Source: Pseudonocardia sp.
Lineage (GTDB): Bacteria; Actinomycetota; Actinomycetes; Mycobacteriales; Pseudonocardiaceae
Assembly (NCBI GenBank): GCA_019244295.1
Contig: JAFASX010000017.1
Location: 1 to 43,108, forward strand
Length of the DNA: 43,108 nt
Reading direction: 5' to 3'
Below, one piece after another: positions 9,277-18,233 of the stretch (the stretch's first letter is position 1; each line of letters begins with the position of its first letter). The translations under genes and the position numbers were made by a program. The notes under the pieces were generated by a model. It had not been told where the DNA came from and made no database searches. It saw only the letters and a program-made list of their open reading frames with translations.

Positions 9277-9382
9277 GCTGATCGTCTCCAGTGAGTCAAG
9301 TCTCGGTTATTCGGTCGGTACCACACACGAAGCGCGAGGCTGTTTGGTTCACCCACCTCGGTGAGTGTTCCTCGGCGCCGGT

Positions 9383-9395
9383 TACCGTGGAGGCA
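9383..9395 (+). promoter_or_regulatory. Candidate -10 of a leaderless transcript (membrane protein-rlmN)
   Basis: TACCGT at 9383-9388 fits the actinobacterial TANNNT -10 box, and the ATG follows after six bases, where transcription would be expected to start. No clear -35 is seen. Confidence 0.35.
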
Positions 9396-9943
9396 TGCGC
9401 ACCATCGCGGCTGACTTGCGGGCTAAGGAATCGGTCGCCGAGGCGGTCGTCGGCGTCGGGTGGTGGGCGGTCGGATCGGCCGCTCTGCCAGCCGGGTTCG
9501 GTACGTTGGTCTTGGCCGCTGGGCTGGCGCTGGCCGGCGCCCTGGTCTACGTCGGTCGGCGGCGTCCGGTTTACCGAGAGCGAATTCCCGGCGCAGCCCG
9601 GCGCGTCTTGCCGTTGGTCGTGGTGGGTGGTCTGCTGGTGCTGGCCGCCGTGTCGGCCTTAACCGCGCTGGGCTTCGACTCGCTAGCGGCCCCGGTCGCC
9701 AGCGTGATCGTTGGCGCGTGCTACGTAGGATTGGCTGGTCGGCTGCAGCGCCAGGGCGATGTCATCGTGGGCATTGCCTTGATGGGGCTTGGCGTTGGCG
9801 TTGCGTTACTGGCGTTGCGCTCGACGCAGGAGCTGCATACTCAGGTGTTGGTTGGGCTCGTTAGCGGAGTGTTGTTCTGGGTAGCGGGCGCGTTGCGCCT
9901 CGGCCTGCATCGGCGGCTGCGTGCCCTCGGTGGTCGTCGGTGA
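9395..9943 (+). CDS. Small polytopic membrane protein, function unknown
   Basis: A 182-residue membrane protein from ATG 9395, with about six hydrophobic segments separated by Arg-rich loops ([16 protein letters not shown]) and an Arg-rich C-terminus. No family is recognised. The frame is open from 9365, but the ATG at 9395 sits six bases after TACCGT, a good -10, which fits a leaderless mRNA. Its stop overlaps the rlmN start (GTGA at 9940-9943), so the two are translationally coupled. Confidence 0.7.
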   Translation: MRTIAADLRAKESVAEAVVGVGWWAVGSAALPAGFGTLVLAAGLALAGALVYVGRRRPVYRERIPGAARRVLPLVVVGGLLVLAAVSALTALGFDSLAAPVASVIVGACYVGLAGRLQRQGDVIVGIALMGLGVGVALLALRSTQELHTQVLVGLVSGVLFWVAGALRLGLHRRLRALGGRR

Positions 9944-11055
9944 TCGCCCGCGCCAAACCGCCGCTGGTCTTCGACGCCCCGAAGCGCGCCACCCTGCCAA
10001 CTCACCTGGCCGATCTTGACCTGAAGGCGCGGCGGCTCGCGGTTGTCGAGCTGGGCCTGCCGCCGTTCCGCGCCGACCAGCTCGCTCGCCATTATTTTGG
10101 TCGGCTAGAGGCGGACCCGGCGTCGATGACTGATCTGCCAGCGCAGCTGCGCGAGCGGCTGGGTGCTGCCCTGCTGCCCACGCTGGTGAGGCCGGTGACC
10201 GAGTTGTGCTGCGACGGCGGCGCTACTCGCAAGACGCTATGGGCCGCCTGGGATGGTACTCGCGCGGAAAGCGTGCTGATGGGCTACCCGGACCGGGCCA
10301 CGGTATGTGTGTCCAGTCAGGCCGGTTGTGGGATGGCGTGCCCGTTCTGTGCCACCGGCCAGGGTGGGCTGCGCCGCAACCTGTCCTGCGCCGAGATCGT
10401 GGAGCAGGTTCGTCAGGCCGCGGTTGCGGCGAGGGATGGCGTGCTCGGTGCGCCACACCGGCTATCCAACGTGGTGTTCATGGGGATGGGCGAGCCGATG
10501 GCGAATTATCGGCGAGTGGTGGACGCGGTTCGCCGGATCACCGAACCGGTTCCAGCAGGGCTGGGTATCTCGGCGCGTGGAGTCACAGTGTCCACCGTGG
10601 GGCTTGTGCCGGCGATCGAGCGCCTCGCGGGCGAGGGGCTGTCGGTAACCCTTGCGGTCTCGTTGCACGCCCCGGACGATGAACTGCGCAACACGTTGGT
10701 ACCGGTGAACACGCGCTGGAATGTGGACGAAGTACTGGCCGCCGCCCGTGGGTACGCTGAGACGACTGGCCGGCGGGTGTCGGTGGAGTACGCACTGATC
10801 CGAGACGTGAACGACCAGCCGTGGCGAGCCGATCTGTTGGGCCGGCTGCTGCGTGAGCAGCTCACCGCGCGGCTGGTACACGTCAATCTGATCCCGTTGA
10901 ACCCCACGCCGGGCAGCGAGTGGGATGCCAGCCCGTTGGCGGTGCAGGATGATTTCGTGGCCAGGGTGCGGGCTGCCGGAGTGGCGTGCACTGTGCGGGA
11001 CACTCGGGGTCGGGAGATCGCCGCGGCATGCGGCCAACTGGCCGCTGGATCCTGA
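9940..11055 (+). CDS. rlmN: Dual-specificity 23S rRNA/tRNA methyltransferase RlmN
   Basis: Radical SAM enzyme that makes 2-methyladenosine at 23S rRNA A2503 and tRNA A37, 371 residues. The radical-SAM cluster motif CxxxCxxC is at Cys130, Cys134 and Cys137 ([12 protein letters not shown]). GMGEPMANY and [12 protein letters not shown] are typical, and the C-terminal ACGQL supplies the second catalytic cysteine that forms the methyl adduct. It starts at GTG 9940 overlapping the upstream membrane protein by four bases. In mycobacteria the orthologue also follows cdsA. Confidence 0.96.
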   Translation: MIARAKPPLVFDAPKRATLPTHLADLDLKARRLAVVELGLPPFRADQLARHYFGRLEADPASMTDLPAQLRERLGAALLPTLVRPVTELCCDGGATRKTLWAAWDGTRAESVLMGYPDRATVCVSSQAGCGMACPFCATGQGGLRRNLSCAEIVEQVRQAAVAARDGVLGAPHRLSNVVFMGMGEPMANYRRVVDAVRRITEPVPAGLGISARGVTVSTVGLVPAIERLAGEGLSVTLAVSLHAPDDELRNTLVPVNTRWNVDEVLAAARGYAETTGRRVSVEYALIRDVNDQPWRADLLGRLLREQLTARLVHVNLIPLNPTPGSEWDASPLAVQDDFVARVRAAGVACTVRDTRGREIAAACGQLAAGS

Positions 11056-11086
11056 CCGGTCTTGAACCACTGTGGTGGAACCCGGC

Positions 11087-11704
11087 CTATCCGGCGCGCA
11101 TCTGCGCGTAACGTTCCTTCAGCGCCTTGTCTTTGTTAAGCGGCGAGAGGGCCTGGTCCGCTTCGGTGCCGCTGTCGTCGACTCCGATCGAGGTCAGCAT
11201 GGCGAGCATGCGCACCAGGTGCGAAATGCGCACGTCGTCATCGTCAGTGGGGCTCGGGTCCTCGGCGATGGCGAGCGCGATAGCGCGCTCCAGCCAGCGT
11301 ATCTCGGCTGGTAACCCGGCCTGCTCGAGCGCGGTGACCATTCTGTGCCGGATAAGCCCTGGCGGCATGCCGCACAGCAGACCAATGGCGTGTGCGTCGA
11401 GTGGGAACAGCCGGCCCTTTTCCCGCAGGTACGCCAGCTCGAGCGCGTAGGCCTGACCGTGAGTGCAGTACAGGCAGCCGTTGACCAGCGAGATGGCTGT
11501 GCAGAGCAGGTGAAGGCGGATCGGGCCAATAGCGGTGAGGGTGCGCTGGTAGCGCGGCAGGTTCGAGATGAACCAAGCCAACGCGCGGATCGGGCCGAGC
11601 CGGGCTACCACAGGCGTGATCATTCGGGGCGAGAAACCCCACAGGCACGTGCCTATGCGTTCCAGTAAGACCGTAACACCGCGCTCTAGCGCACTGGCGG
11701 CCAT
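11087..11704 (-). CDS. AhpD/carboxymuconolactone decarboxylase-like protein
   Basis: All-helical protein of 205 residues from ATG 11704, chosen because AGGAAGGAG lies about 10 bases upstream; the frame is open to 11827. The segment NGCLYCTHGQAYALE holds a Cys-x-x-Cys-x-His motif (Cys77, Cys80, His82), which resembles the redox or proton-relay motif of AhpD-type proteins. In classical AhpD the His is four residues after the second Cys, here two, so activity is uncertain. The C-terminal third is charged and ends with LNKDKALKERYAQM. It faces rlmN tail to tail. Confidence 0.6.
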   Translation of the reverse strand: MAASALERGVTVLLERIGTCLWGFSPRMITPVVARLGPIRALAWFISNLPRYQRTLTAIGPIRLHLLCTAISLVNGCLYCTHGQAYALELAYLREKGRLFPLDAHAIGLLCGMPPGLIRHRMVTALEQAGLPAEIRWLERAIALAIAEDPSPTDDDDVRISHLVRMLAMLTSIGVDDSGTEADQALSPLNKDKALKERYAQMRAG

Positions 11705-11905
11705 CGCCGACTCGCTCCTTCCTGAAACCTTGACCGTAGCGCACACCGGGCTGACCTGAGATCTCAGCACCTGATCTTCACCATTCTCACACATGCTGAC
11801 GGTAGAGGTGTGAATATTCCGTAACATGGTTAGCGGCCGGTCTTGCGCCGGTATCAGCGTTATGCTCTCGTCGCCGCCGCCTTGGCGATCAGGGAGACTT
11901 CACGT

Positions 11906-12976
11906 GTGCACCTACCCGTGATGCCACCCGTCGCGCCGATGCTCGCCAAGCCGATTTCGGACATTCCCGCCGGTCAGCTCTATGAGCCGAAGTGGGACGG
12001 CTTCCGGTCGATCATCTTTAGGGATGGCGACGAGGTCGAGATCGGCAGTCGCAACGAACGACCGATGACCCGCTACTTCCCCGAAATCGTGGAGGCGGTA
12101 CTGGCGAACTTCCCTCGGCGAGCGGTGATCGACGGCGAGATCGTGGTCGCTGACACCGAACGTAACACCCTCGACTTCGAGGCACTGCAGCAGCGCATCC
12201 ATCCCGCCGCGAGCCGGGTGAAGCTACTCAGCCAGCAGACGCCGGCTAGCTTTGTGGCCTTCGACGTGCTCGCCCTCGGTGACCATGACCTCACTGAGCG
12301 GCCCATGGAGCAGCGTCGGCTGATGCTCTCCGACGCGTTCACCGCCGCACGGGCTCCCGTTTATCTCACCCCGATGACACGTGACATCAGTACCGCGAAG
12401 CGCTGGTTTGACCAATTCGAGGGAGCAGGTCTGGACGGACTGATCGCCAAGAAGCTTGACCTGCGTTATCAGCCCGACAAACGGGTGATGAGCAAGATCA
12501 AACATGAGCGCACGGTGGACTGTGTGGTGGCCGGTTACCGGGTTTACAAGTCTGAGCCGGATGCGATCGGTTCGCTGTTGCTTGGGCTCTACGACGAACG
12601 CGGGGTGCTCAACTCGGTGGGTGTCGTTGGTGCGTTTCCCGCGGTGACCCGCAAGCGGATGTTCGGCGAGTTGCGGCCGCTGGTGACCGGGCTCGCCGAC
12701 CACCCATGGAGCTGGGCGGCCCATGAACAGGGCGAACGAACCCCGCGCAAGAACGAGATGAGCCGGTGGAACGCCGGTAAAGACCTGTCGTTCGTCCCGC
12801 TGCGACCAGAACGGGTCGTCGAGGTCCGCTACGACTACATGGAGGGCCAGCGGTTCCGACACACCGCGCAGTTCGTGCGGTGGAGACCAGATCGCGAGCC
12901 GCGTTCGTGCACATACTCCCAACTCGGTCGACCGGTCAGCTTCGACCTGGCTGACGTGCTCAGCGGTTCTCCATGA
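11906..12976 (+). CDS. ligC: ATP-dependent DNA ligase, LigC type
   Basis: ATP-dependent DNA ligase of about 356 residues with the nucleotidyltransferase core and OB fold and no attached polymerase or nuclease domain. The adenylated lysine is in motif I, EPKWDGFR (about residue 29). RNERPMTRYFPE, VIDGEIVV and LIAKKLDLRYQPDKR continuing into VMSKIKHERTVDC are the later nucleotidyltransferase motifs. GTG 11906 follows AGGGAG by nine bases and gives HLPVMPPVAPMLAKP, which resembles mycobacterial LigC, so the 21-residue upstream extension is rejected. It is convergent with a LigD-type polymerase. In mycobacteria LigC with stand-alone polymerases serves short-patch excision repair and backup end joining. 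Confidence 0.93.
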   Translation: MHLPVMPPVAPMLAKPISDIPAGQLYEPKWDGFRSIIFRDGDEVEIGSRNERPMTRYFPEIVEAVLANFPRRAVIDGEIVVADTERNTLDFEALQQRIHPAASRVKLLSQQTPASFVAFDVLALGDHDLTERPMEQRRLMLSDAFTAARAPVYLTPMTRDISTAKRWFDQFEGAGLDGLIAKKLDLRYQPDKRVMSKIKHERTVDCVVAGYRVYKSEPDAIGSLLLGLYDERGVLNSVGVVGAFPAVTRKRMFGELRPLVTGLADHPWSWAAHEQGERTPRKNEMSRWNAGKDLSFVPLRPERVVEVRYDYMEGQRFRHTAQFVRWRPDREPRSCTYSQLGRPVSFDLADVLSGSP

Positions 12977-13013
12977 GACCTATATCAGCTGGACCATCGT
13001 GTTGTGGGTCTCA
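12974..13013. terminator. Inverted repeat between ligC and the polymerase gene
   Basis: TGAGACC (12974-12980) and GGTCTCA (13007-13013) are perfect inverted copies around a 26-base loop. The left arm contains the ligC stop and the right arm contains the stop of the opposite gene. A bidirectional terminator is possible, but the stem is short and the loop long. Confidence 0.3.
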
Positions 13014-13928
13014 CATGGCACCGGCGCATTCGTCGCGTTCTGCCCACTCCAAGAGCCCGTCCAGCCGGAACGCGACGTCATCGATTCTGGCATGTAGATC
13101 GCCCAGTGCCGCAAACCGGGCGGGCATGGTGGCGATGGTGAAGTCACTTGGTTCGGCATCGGGGACTTCGTCCCACGTCAGCGGGGCGGACACCGTAGCT
13201 TCGGGCACCCCACGCACCGAGTAGGCGCAGCGGATGGTGTGGTCGCGAGCGTTCTGGTTGTAGTCCACGAACACGGTGCGGGGATCACGGTCCTTGCGCC
13301 ACCAGGTCAGATCCACCAGCTCGCACCGGCGCTCCACCTCCCGGGCGAACGCGTGCGCCGCGCGGCGCACGTCAGCAAACCCCCAGCGTGGCTCGATCCG
13401 CACGTATACATGCAGGCCTTTGCCGCCGGAGGTCTTCGGCCAGCCCAGCGCACCGAGCTCGTCGAGCACCTCACGGACGACCCCCGCCACTCGTCGCACG
13501 TCGTCATAAGACGCTTGAGGCATAGGATCAAGATCGATCCGCCACTCATCGGGCTTTTCCACATCGGCTCGCCGGGAATTCCACGGGTGGAACTCCACGG
13601 TGGACATCTGTACCGCCCAGATCAAGTCCGCCGGGTGGGTGACGCATAGTTCATCTGCGTGACGGCCATAGCGTGGGAACTCGACCCGGACGGTCTGTAT
13701 CCAGTCCGGCGCACCCCCGGGTAGGCGTTTCTGGTGGACTTTCTCCCCGGTGACCCCGTTGGGAAAGCGGTGCAGCATGCACGGGCGCTCGCGTAGCGCA
13801 CGTACCATGCCGTCGGCGACGGCCAAATAGTAACGAACGAGATCGAGCTTGGTTTCCCCGCGTGCGGGAAAGTAGACCCGGTCCGGATTGGTGATCCGGA
13901 CGACCCGGCCGCCGATCTCCAGTTCCAC
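13011..13928 (-). CDS. Stand-alone LigD-type polymerase/primase domain protein (Prim-Pol)
   Basis: A 305-residue protein of the archaeo-eukaryotic primase family, equivalent to the LigD polymerase domain or mycobacterial Prim-PolC/PolD1. It adds (ribo)nucleotides at gaps and breaks. The metal-binding DxD is in EWRIDLDPMP. TSGGKGLHVYVRIEP holds the Ser/His nucleotide-binding motif, and RDPRTVFVDYNQNARDHTIR is the third catalytic motif. The N-terminal RITNPDRVYFPARGETKLD is typical. There is no ligase or nuclease domain. It is tail to tail with ligC, which fits joint action in gap or end repair; no Ku gene is in the window. Confidence 0.92.
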   Translation of the reverse strand: MELEIGGRVVRITNPDRVYFPARGETKLDLVRYYLAVADGMVRALRERPCMLHRFPNGVTGEKVHQKRLPGGAPDWIQTVRVEFPRYGRHADELCVTHPADLIWAVQMSTVEFHPWNSRRADVEKPDEWRIDLDPMPQASYDDVRRVAGVVREVLDELGALGWPKTSGGKGLHVYVRIEPRWGFADVRRAAHAFAREVERRCELVDLTWWRKDRDPRTVFVDYNQNARDHTIRCAYSVRGVPEATVSAPLTWDEVPDAEPSDFTIATMPARFAALGDLHARIDDVAFRLDGLLEWAERDECAGAM

Positions 13929-13941
13929 CCGTCAGGCGCGT

Positions 13942-14208
13942 TCAACGCCGCCACGAGTGGCGCTGGACCAACGAGTGCCGGATCAAGCCGAAAGCTATCA
14001 CCGCCGCGATGCTAATCAACCAGATATCCTCGACGTGGCCTTGGTGATTTCCCATCAGCATCAGCAGCAGCGCGGCGACGGTAAACCAACCAGCGATCAG
14101 CTTGCCGCGCGGAAAATCGCCATGCCAGCCCCACTCAGCCGAGGGCTCATCGCTCGGATCCACGGCCATGGGGGACTGCTTGACCTGGTTGGCTAGGTGC
14201 TGAACCAC
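13942..14208 (-). CDS. DUF2631 family small membrane protein
   Basis: Short protein of about 88 residues from GTG 14208, with GGAGG four bases upstream; ATG 14169 is an alternative. The [16 protein letters not shown] segment followed by a hydrophobic helix, the [11 protein letters not shown] linker and a second hydrophobic helix match the actinobacterial DUF2631 family as I remember it, also encoded near dxr in mycobacteria. Two membrane segments, function unknown. It ends 13 bases from the polymerase gene start on the same strand and is divergent from dxr. Confidence 0.75.
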   Translation of the reverse strand: MVQHLANQVKQSPMAVDPSDEPSAEWGWHGDFPRGKLIAGWFTVAALLLMLMGNHQGHVEDIWLISIAAVIAFGLIRHSLVQRHSWRR

Positions 14209-14369
14209 GACGCCTCCAGCATGCTGTGTCGATCGCCGGGGTCGACGCCGCGTCGACTCCGCGAGAACCGCGGCCATCGTGGCATATCGGCGAGATACCG
14301 CCAGCGCCGAGGCATAGCTCGCGGAATACCCGGAAGCTGGCGGACGGCGTTGGAGGACACTGTGGCGTG

Positions 14370-15560
14370 ATGAACGCTCGCGAGGTGCTTTTGCTCGGGT
14401 CGACCGGATCGATTGGGACCCAGGCGCTGGACGTGATCAGGGACAATCCTGACCGCTTCCGGGTCGTTGGGCTGGCGGCTGGCGGGTCCGACCTGGCGCT
14501 CTTGGCGCGGCAGAGCGTGGAGTTTGGGGTACCGGCGGTCGCGGTGGCGGATGCGTTGGTCGCCGAGAAGCTGCGTGAGATGCTGCGGACAGCGGGCTCG
14601 TCGGCTGAGGTGCTGGCCGGCACCGAGGCCGCGACCGGGCTGGTTGAGACGACGCAAGCCGATGTGGTGCTCAACGGGATCACCGGTTCGCGCGGACTGC
14701 GCCCGACGCTCGCGGCGCTGGCTAGCGGAGCAACCCTGGCGTTGGCGAACAAGGAGTCGCTGGTCGCGGGTGGTTCGCTGGTGACGGGCGCGGCCGCCGC
14801 TGGTCAGCTGGTCCCGGTTGACTCGGAGCACTCAGCGCTGGCGCAGTGTCTGCGCGGTGGGCGCGCGGACGAGGTGGACCGGTTGGTGCTGACCGCGTCC
14901 GGCGGTCCGTTCCGCGGCCGCCGTCGCTGTGAACTACAGCACGTGTCGCTTGCGGATGCCCTCAAGCACCCGACGTGGGACATGGGGCCAGTCGTCACGA
15001 TCAATTCAGCGACCCTGGTCAACAAGGGGCTTGAGCTGATCGAGGCACACTTGCTGTTCGGCGTGCCCTACGACCACATCGACGTGGTGGTGCACCCACA
15101 GTCGGTGGTTCACTCGATGGTCACATTCACCGACGGCTCAACGCTCGCCCAGGCCAGTCCACCTGACATGCGCCTGCCAATCGCCCTCGCGCTGGGCTGG
15201 CCCGACCGGGTCGCCGACGCGGCGCCGGCCTGCGTGTTCGACGCGCCGACCAGCTGGACGTTCGAGCCGCTCGATGACGAGGCCTTTCCGGGGGTAGCGC
15301 TGGCCCGGATGGCCGGTAGCGCGGGCGGTTGCTTGCCCGCGGTGTTCAACGCCGCCAACGAGGAAGCCGTGGCGGCTTTCGTCGCCGGCCGGATCGGCTT
15401 CACCGATATAACCGATGTCGTGGAGCGGGTGCTGCACACCGCGCACGGATATAACAGCGATCCGGCTACCGTGGAGGACGTGCTGGCCGCCGAGGAATGG
15501 GCGCGCGCGCGGGCCGGCGAGCTGGTTCGTATCGTCATGGCGGAAGGATCAACCGCATGA
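14370..15560 (+). CDS. dxr: 1-deoxy-D-xylulose-5-phosphate reductoisomerase
   Basis: First committed enzyme of the MEP pathway, converting DXP to MEP with NADPH and a divalent metal; about 396 residues. The NADPH loop is [50 protein letters not shown] and [20 protein letters not shown] carry substrate and metal residues, and [12 protein letters not shown] is also typical. ATG 14370 and the adjacent GTG 14367 are both possible, 13 and 10 bases after GGAGG; the longer open frame to 14226 is not family-like. It is linked to rip through two micro-ORFs with overlapping stop/start codons. Confidence 0.96.
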   Translation: MNAREVLLLGSTGSIGTQALDVIRDNPDRFRVVGLAAGGSDLALLARQSVEFGVPAVAVADALVAEKLREMLRTAGSSAEVLAGTEAATGLVETTQADVVLNGITGSRGLRPTLAALASGATLALANKESLVAGGSLVTGAAAAGQLVPVDSEHSALAQCLRGGRADEVDRLVLTASGGPFRGRRRCELQHVSLADALKHPTWDMGPVVTINSATLVNKGLELIEAHLLFGVPYDHIDVVVHPQSVVHSMVTFTDGSTLAQASPPDMRLPIALALGWPDRVADAAPACVFDAPTSWTFEPLDDEAFPGVALARMAGSAGGCLPAVFNAANEEAVAAFVAGRIGFTDITDVVERVLHTAHGYNSDPATVEDVLAAEEWARARAGELVRIVMAEGSTA

Positions 15561-15595
15561 GTGGCACCGAAGGCGACGAAGGAGCCGAGCAGTGA
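15557..15595 (+). CDS. Micro-ORF 1 in the dxr-rip gap (12 codons)
   Basis: ATG 15557 overlaps the dxr stop (ATGA) and opens a 12-codon frame, [12 protein letters not shown], whose stop overlaps the GTG of the next micro-ORF. It contains GAAGGAG, well placed as RBS for that GTG. It may serve only to keep ribosomes moving; whether a peptide accumulates is unknown. Confidence 0.25.
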   Translation: MSGTEGDEGAEQ

Positions 15596-15633
15596 ACACC
15601 CAAGGCGATAGCGAGCGAGGAGCCCAGGCGTGA
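15592..15633 (+). CDS. Micro-ORF 2 in the dxr-rip gap (13 codons)
   Basis: GTG 15592 opens [13 protein letters not shown], whose TGA overlaps the rip GTG (GTGA at 15630-15633). It carries GAGGAG eight bases before the rip start. Its sequence resembles micro-ORF 1 (TxGDxE then GA), suggesting a small tandem duplication of a coupling segment. Confidence 0.25.
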   Translation: MNTQGDSERGAQA

Positions 15634-16871
15634 GCTTCCTATTAGGGGTCGTGTTGTTCGCCATCGGCATCACCGGTTCCGTGGCGCTGCACGAGGCCGG
15701 TCATATGTGGACGGCCAAGGCGTTCGGCATGCGGGTGCGCCGGTATTTCATCGGCTTCGGTCCGAGCATCTTCTCGTTCCGCCGGGGTGCGACCGAGTAC
15801 GGGCTGAAGGCCATTCCGGCCGGGGGCTTCTGCGATATCGCCGGTATGACCGCGCTGGATCCGGTGACGCCCGAAGAGGCGCCGCACGCGTTCTTCCGCA
15901 AGCCGACTTGGCAGCGGGTGATCGTGCTTTCGGCCGGCTCGATGGCGCACTTCATGATTGGCATGCTGCTGATCTACGCGCTCGCGATCACCACCGGCCT
16001 GCCGGTCATCTCTGATGATCCGGCCGCGATACCACCGGTTGTGGGCAGCACGGTGTGCGTGCCCACCAAGCAGGACAAGGCCACCGGTGAGTTGACGCAA
16101 TGCAAACCGAATGCCCCGTCTCCGGCGACCGTGGCTCACCTGCAGCCTGGTGATCGGATTATCTCGGTTGACGGCAAACCCACTAACAGCTTTGCTGAGG
16201 TCTCCGCCGAGATTCGTCAGCACACCAGCGACGAACCCGCTCAGCTCGTACTGGAACGCGCCGGTCAGCGCCTGTCGGTCCCAGTGCAAACCGTGAAGGT
16301 GGAACGGCTGGCCGCTGGAGCGGTCCCCGGCCGTCCGGACAACCGAGTCGAGACTGTCGGCGCCATCGGCGTGGCCCCCAAGCTCATCTTCAGTTACGGA
16401 CCGTTGGCGGCGGTACCGGCCACCTTCGACTACACGTGCCAGTCCTTCGGACAGGTCTGGAAGGGCCTGTTGATGTTCCCAGAGAAGATCCCCGCGGTGA
16501 TTCGGGCCATTGGAGGGGCGCCGCCGGACTTGAACCGCCCGGTGAGTGTGGTCGGCGCGTCGATCATCGGGGGTGACGCGGCGGAACAGGGCAGGTGGCT
16601 GACCTTCGTCTTGCTGCTAGCGGTGTTGAACTTCTTTATCGGAGTGTTCAACCTGCTGCCACTGCTGCCGTTGGACGGCGGGCACATCGCGGTGAACCTC
16701 TACCAGCACATTCGGGACGTGGTCCGCGAGCGGTTGGGCAAGACGAAGATGCCTCCGGTCGATTACACCCGACTTCTGCCGTTGACCTACGCGTTCGTGC
16801 TCGTGCTGGCCACGATCAGCCTGCTCACCATCACCGCTGACATCGTCAACCCGATCCGGCTACCGCAGTAG
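15630..16871 (+). CDS. rip1: Site-2 intramembrane metalloprotease (M50, Rip/RseP type)
   Basis: Membrane zinc protease of 413 residues that cuts anti-sigma factors and other single-pass proteins within the membrane; the mycobacterial orthologue is Rip1 (Rv2869c). Zinc ligands are in HEAGH (residues 21-25) in the first helix and in LPLDGGH near residue 350. A PDZ domain lies between (about 160-230), with HLQPGDRIISVDGKPTNSF. Family-typical blocks include RRYFIGFGPSIFSF and AIPAGGFCDIAGM. GTG 15630 follows GAGGAG and overlaps micro-ORF 2. It is flanked by dxr and ispG as in mycobacteria. Confidence 0.95.
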   Translation: MSFLLGVVLFAIGITGSVALHEAGHMWTAKAFGMRVRRYFIGFGPSIFSFRRGATEYGLKAIPAGGFCDIAGMTALDPVTPEEAPHAFFRKPTWQRVIVLSAGSMAHFMIGMLLIYALAITTGLPVISDDPAAIPPVVGSTVCVPTKQDKATGELTQCKPNAPSPATVAHLQPGDRIISVDGKPTNSFAEVSAEIRQHTSDEPAQLVLERAGQRLSVPVQTVKVERLAAGAVPGRPDNRVETVGAIGVAPKLIFSYGPLAAVPATFDYTCQSFGQVWKGLLMFPEKIPAVIRAIGGAPPDLNRPVSVVGASIIGGDAAEQGRWLTFVLLLAVLNFFIGVFNLLPLLPLDGGHIAVNLYQHIRDVVRERLGKTKMPPVDYTRLLPLTYAFVLVLATISLLTITADIVNPIRLPQ

Positions 16872-16893
16872 CACGCCGGGCTTACTCGCCGGG

Positions 16894-16933
16894 CCTGGCC
16901 GCGACTTAAAGCTTAAAGATTGTCGTGGCCAGG
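16894..16933 (+). terminator. Strong hairpin after rip
   Basis: CCTGGCCGCGAC (16894-16905) pairs with GTCGTGGCCAGG (16922-16933), 12 pairs with one G-U, over a 16-base AT-rich loop. It stands 22 bases after the rip stop and 70 before ispG. No T tract follows, as is common in actinobacteria. It probably separates rip from ispG, which has its own -10. Confidence 0.55.
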
Positions 16934-16989
16934 TCGGGGGCGGGATTACCGGGCCGGAACCACGAGCGACGGTCGCGAACCTGCTAGGC

Positions 16990-17003
16990 GATACTGGAGG
17001 TCG
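16990..17003 (+). promoter_or_regulatory. Candidate -10 for ispG
   Basis: GATACT at 16990-16995 lies seven bases before GTG 17003. GGAGG (16996-17000) is only two bases from the start, too close for normal SD use, so a leaderless start is plausible. No clear -35. Confidence 0.3.
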
Positions 17004-18169
17004 TGAGCGACACCAGCATCAGCCTTGGTATGCCCGCTAGTCCACCGCCTACTCTCGCGGCCCGGCGCCCCACCCGGCAACTGCACGTCGGGAAGGTAGG
17101 AGTGGGCAGCGCGTTCCCAGTGTCCGTGCAGTCCATGACGACCACCCTGACCGCCGACGTCAACTCCACCCTGCAGCAGATCGCCGAGCTGACCGCCGCT
17201 GGCTGCGACATCGTCCGGGTGGCCTGCCCCTCGCAGGACGATGCCGATGCCCTACCGGCGATCGCGAAAAAATCCCAGATCCCGGTCATCGCGGACATCC
17301 ACTTCCAGTCGAAATATGTATTCGCCGCGATCGAGGCCGGCTGCGCGGCGGTCCGGGTGAATCCCGGCAATATCCGCAAGTTCGACGATCAAGTCAAACA
17401 GATCGCGGCCGCGGCGAAGGACCGAGGTACCCCGATTCGGATCGGGGTCAATGCCGGCTCACTGGACAAGCGGCTGCTGGAGAAGCACGGCAAGGCCACC
17501 CCGGAGGCACTGGTGGAATCGGCGCTGTGGGAGGCAAGCCTGTTCGCCGAGCACGACTTCCACGACATCAAGATCTCGGTCAAGCATCACGACCCGGTGA
17601 TCATGGTGCGGGCCTACGAGCTGCTCGCCCAATCATGCGACTACCCGCTGCACCTGGGTGTCACCGAAGCCGGCCCCGCCTTCCAGGGCACGATCAAATC
17701 TTCGGTGGCGTTCGGCGCGCTGCTGTCCAAAGGCATCGGAGACACCATCCGCGTGTCGCTGTCCGCCCCGCCGGTCGAGGAAATCAAGGTTGGCATCCAG
17801 ATCCTGGAGTCGCTGAACCTGCGTCCGCGCCGATTGGAGATCGTGTCGTGCCCGTCCTGCGGGCGCGCCCAGGTGGACGTGTACAAGCTGGCTGATGAAG
17901 TCACCGCTGGACTGACCGGGATGGAAGTGCCGCTGCGGGTGGCGGTGATGGGCTGTGTCGTCAACGGCCCTGGCGAAGCCCGCGAGGCCGACCTCGGAGT
18001 GGCCTCAGGTAACGGAAAGGGCCAGATATTCGTCAAGGGTAAAGTGATCAAGACGGTTCCCGAGCACCAGATCGTGGAGACTCTGATCGAGGAAGCGATG
18101 CGCTTGGCTGAGGAGCTGGATCAGCCGTCCGGTGTCCCTGAAGTTGTCGTCAGCCCCAGCGCGAGCTGA
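17003..18169 (+). CDS. ispG: 4-hydroxy-3-methylbut-2-enyl-diphosphate synthase (flavodoxin/ferredoxin)
   Basis: IspG (GcpE), a [4Fe-4S] enzyme of the MEP pathway that converts MEcPP to HMBPP; 388 residues. The N-terminal TIM barrel shows [27 protein letters not shown] and [13 protein letters not shown]. The C-terminal domain has cluster cysteines in [12 protein letters not shown] and in [12 protein letters not shown]. It acts with dxr, 1.4 kb upstream, in the same pathway; rip between them is a conserved actinobacterial neighbour. A strong hairpin and its own -10 suggest independent transcription. Confidence 0.97.
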   Translation: MSDTSISLGMPASPPPTLAARRPTRQLHVGKVGVGSAFPVSVQSMTTTLTADVNSTLQQIAELTAAGCDIVRVACPSQDDADALPAIAKKSQIPVIADIHFQSKYVFAAIEAGCAAVRVNPGNIRKFDDQVKQIAAAAKDRGTPIRIGVNAGSLDKRLLEKHGKATPEALVESALWEASLFAEHDFHDIKISVKHHDPVIMVRAYELLAQSCDYPLHLGVTEAGPAFQGTIKSSVAFGALLSKGIGDTIRVSLSAPPVEEIKVGIQILESLNLRPRRLEIVSCPSCGRAQVDVYKLADEVTAGLTGMEVPLRVAVMGCVVNGPGEAREADLGVASGNGKGQIFVKGKVIKTVPEHQIVETLIEEAMRLAEELDQPSGVPEVVVSPSAS

Positions 18170-18233
18170 CCGGATCACCTGATCGACCGTGACCCGAGGT
18201 GTGTCACGGACGGCGGTCTGGCACTCTAGAGCG

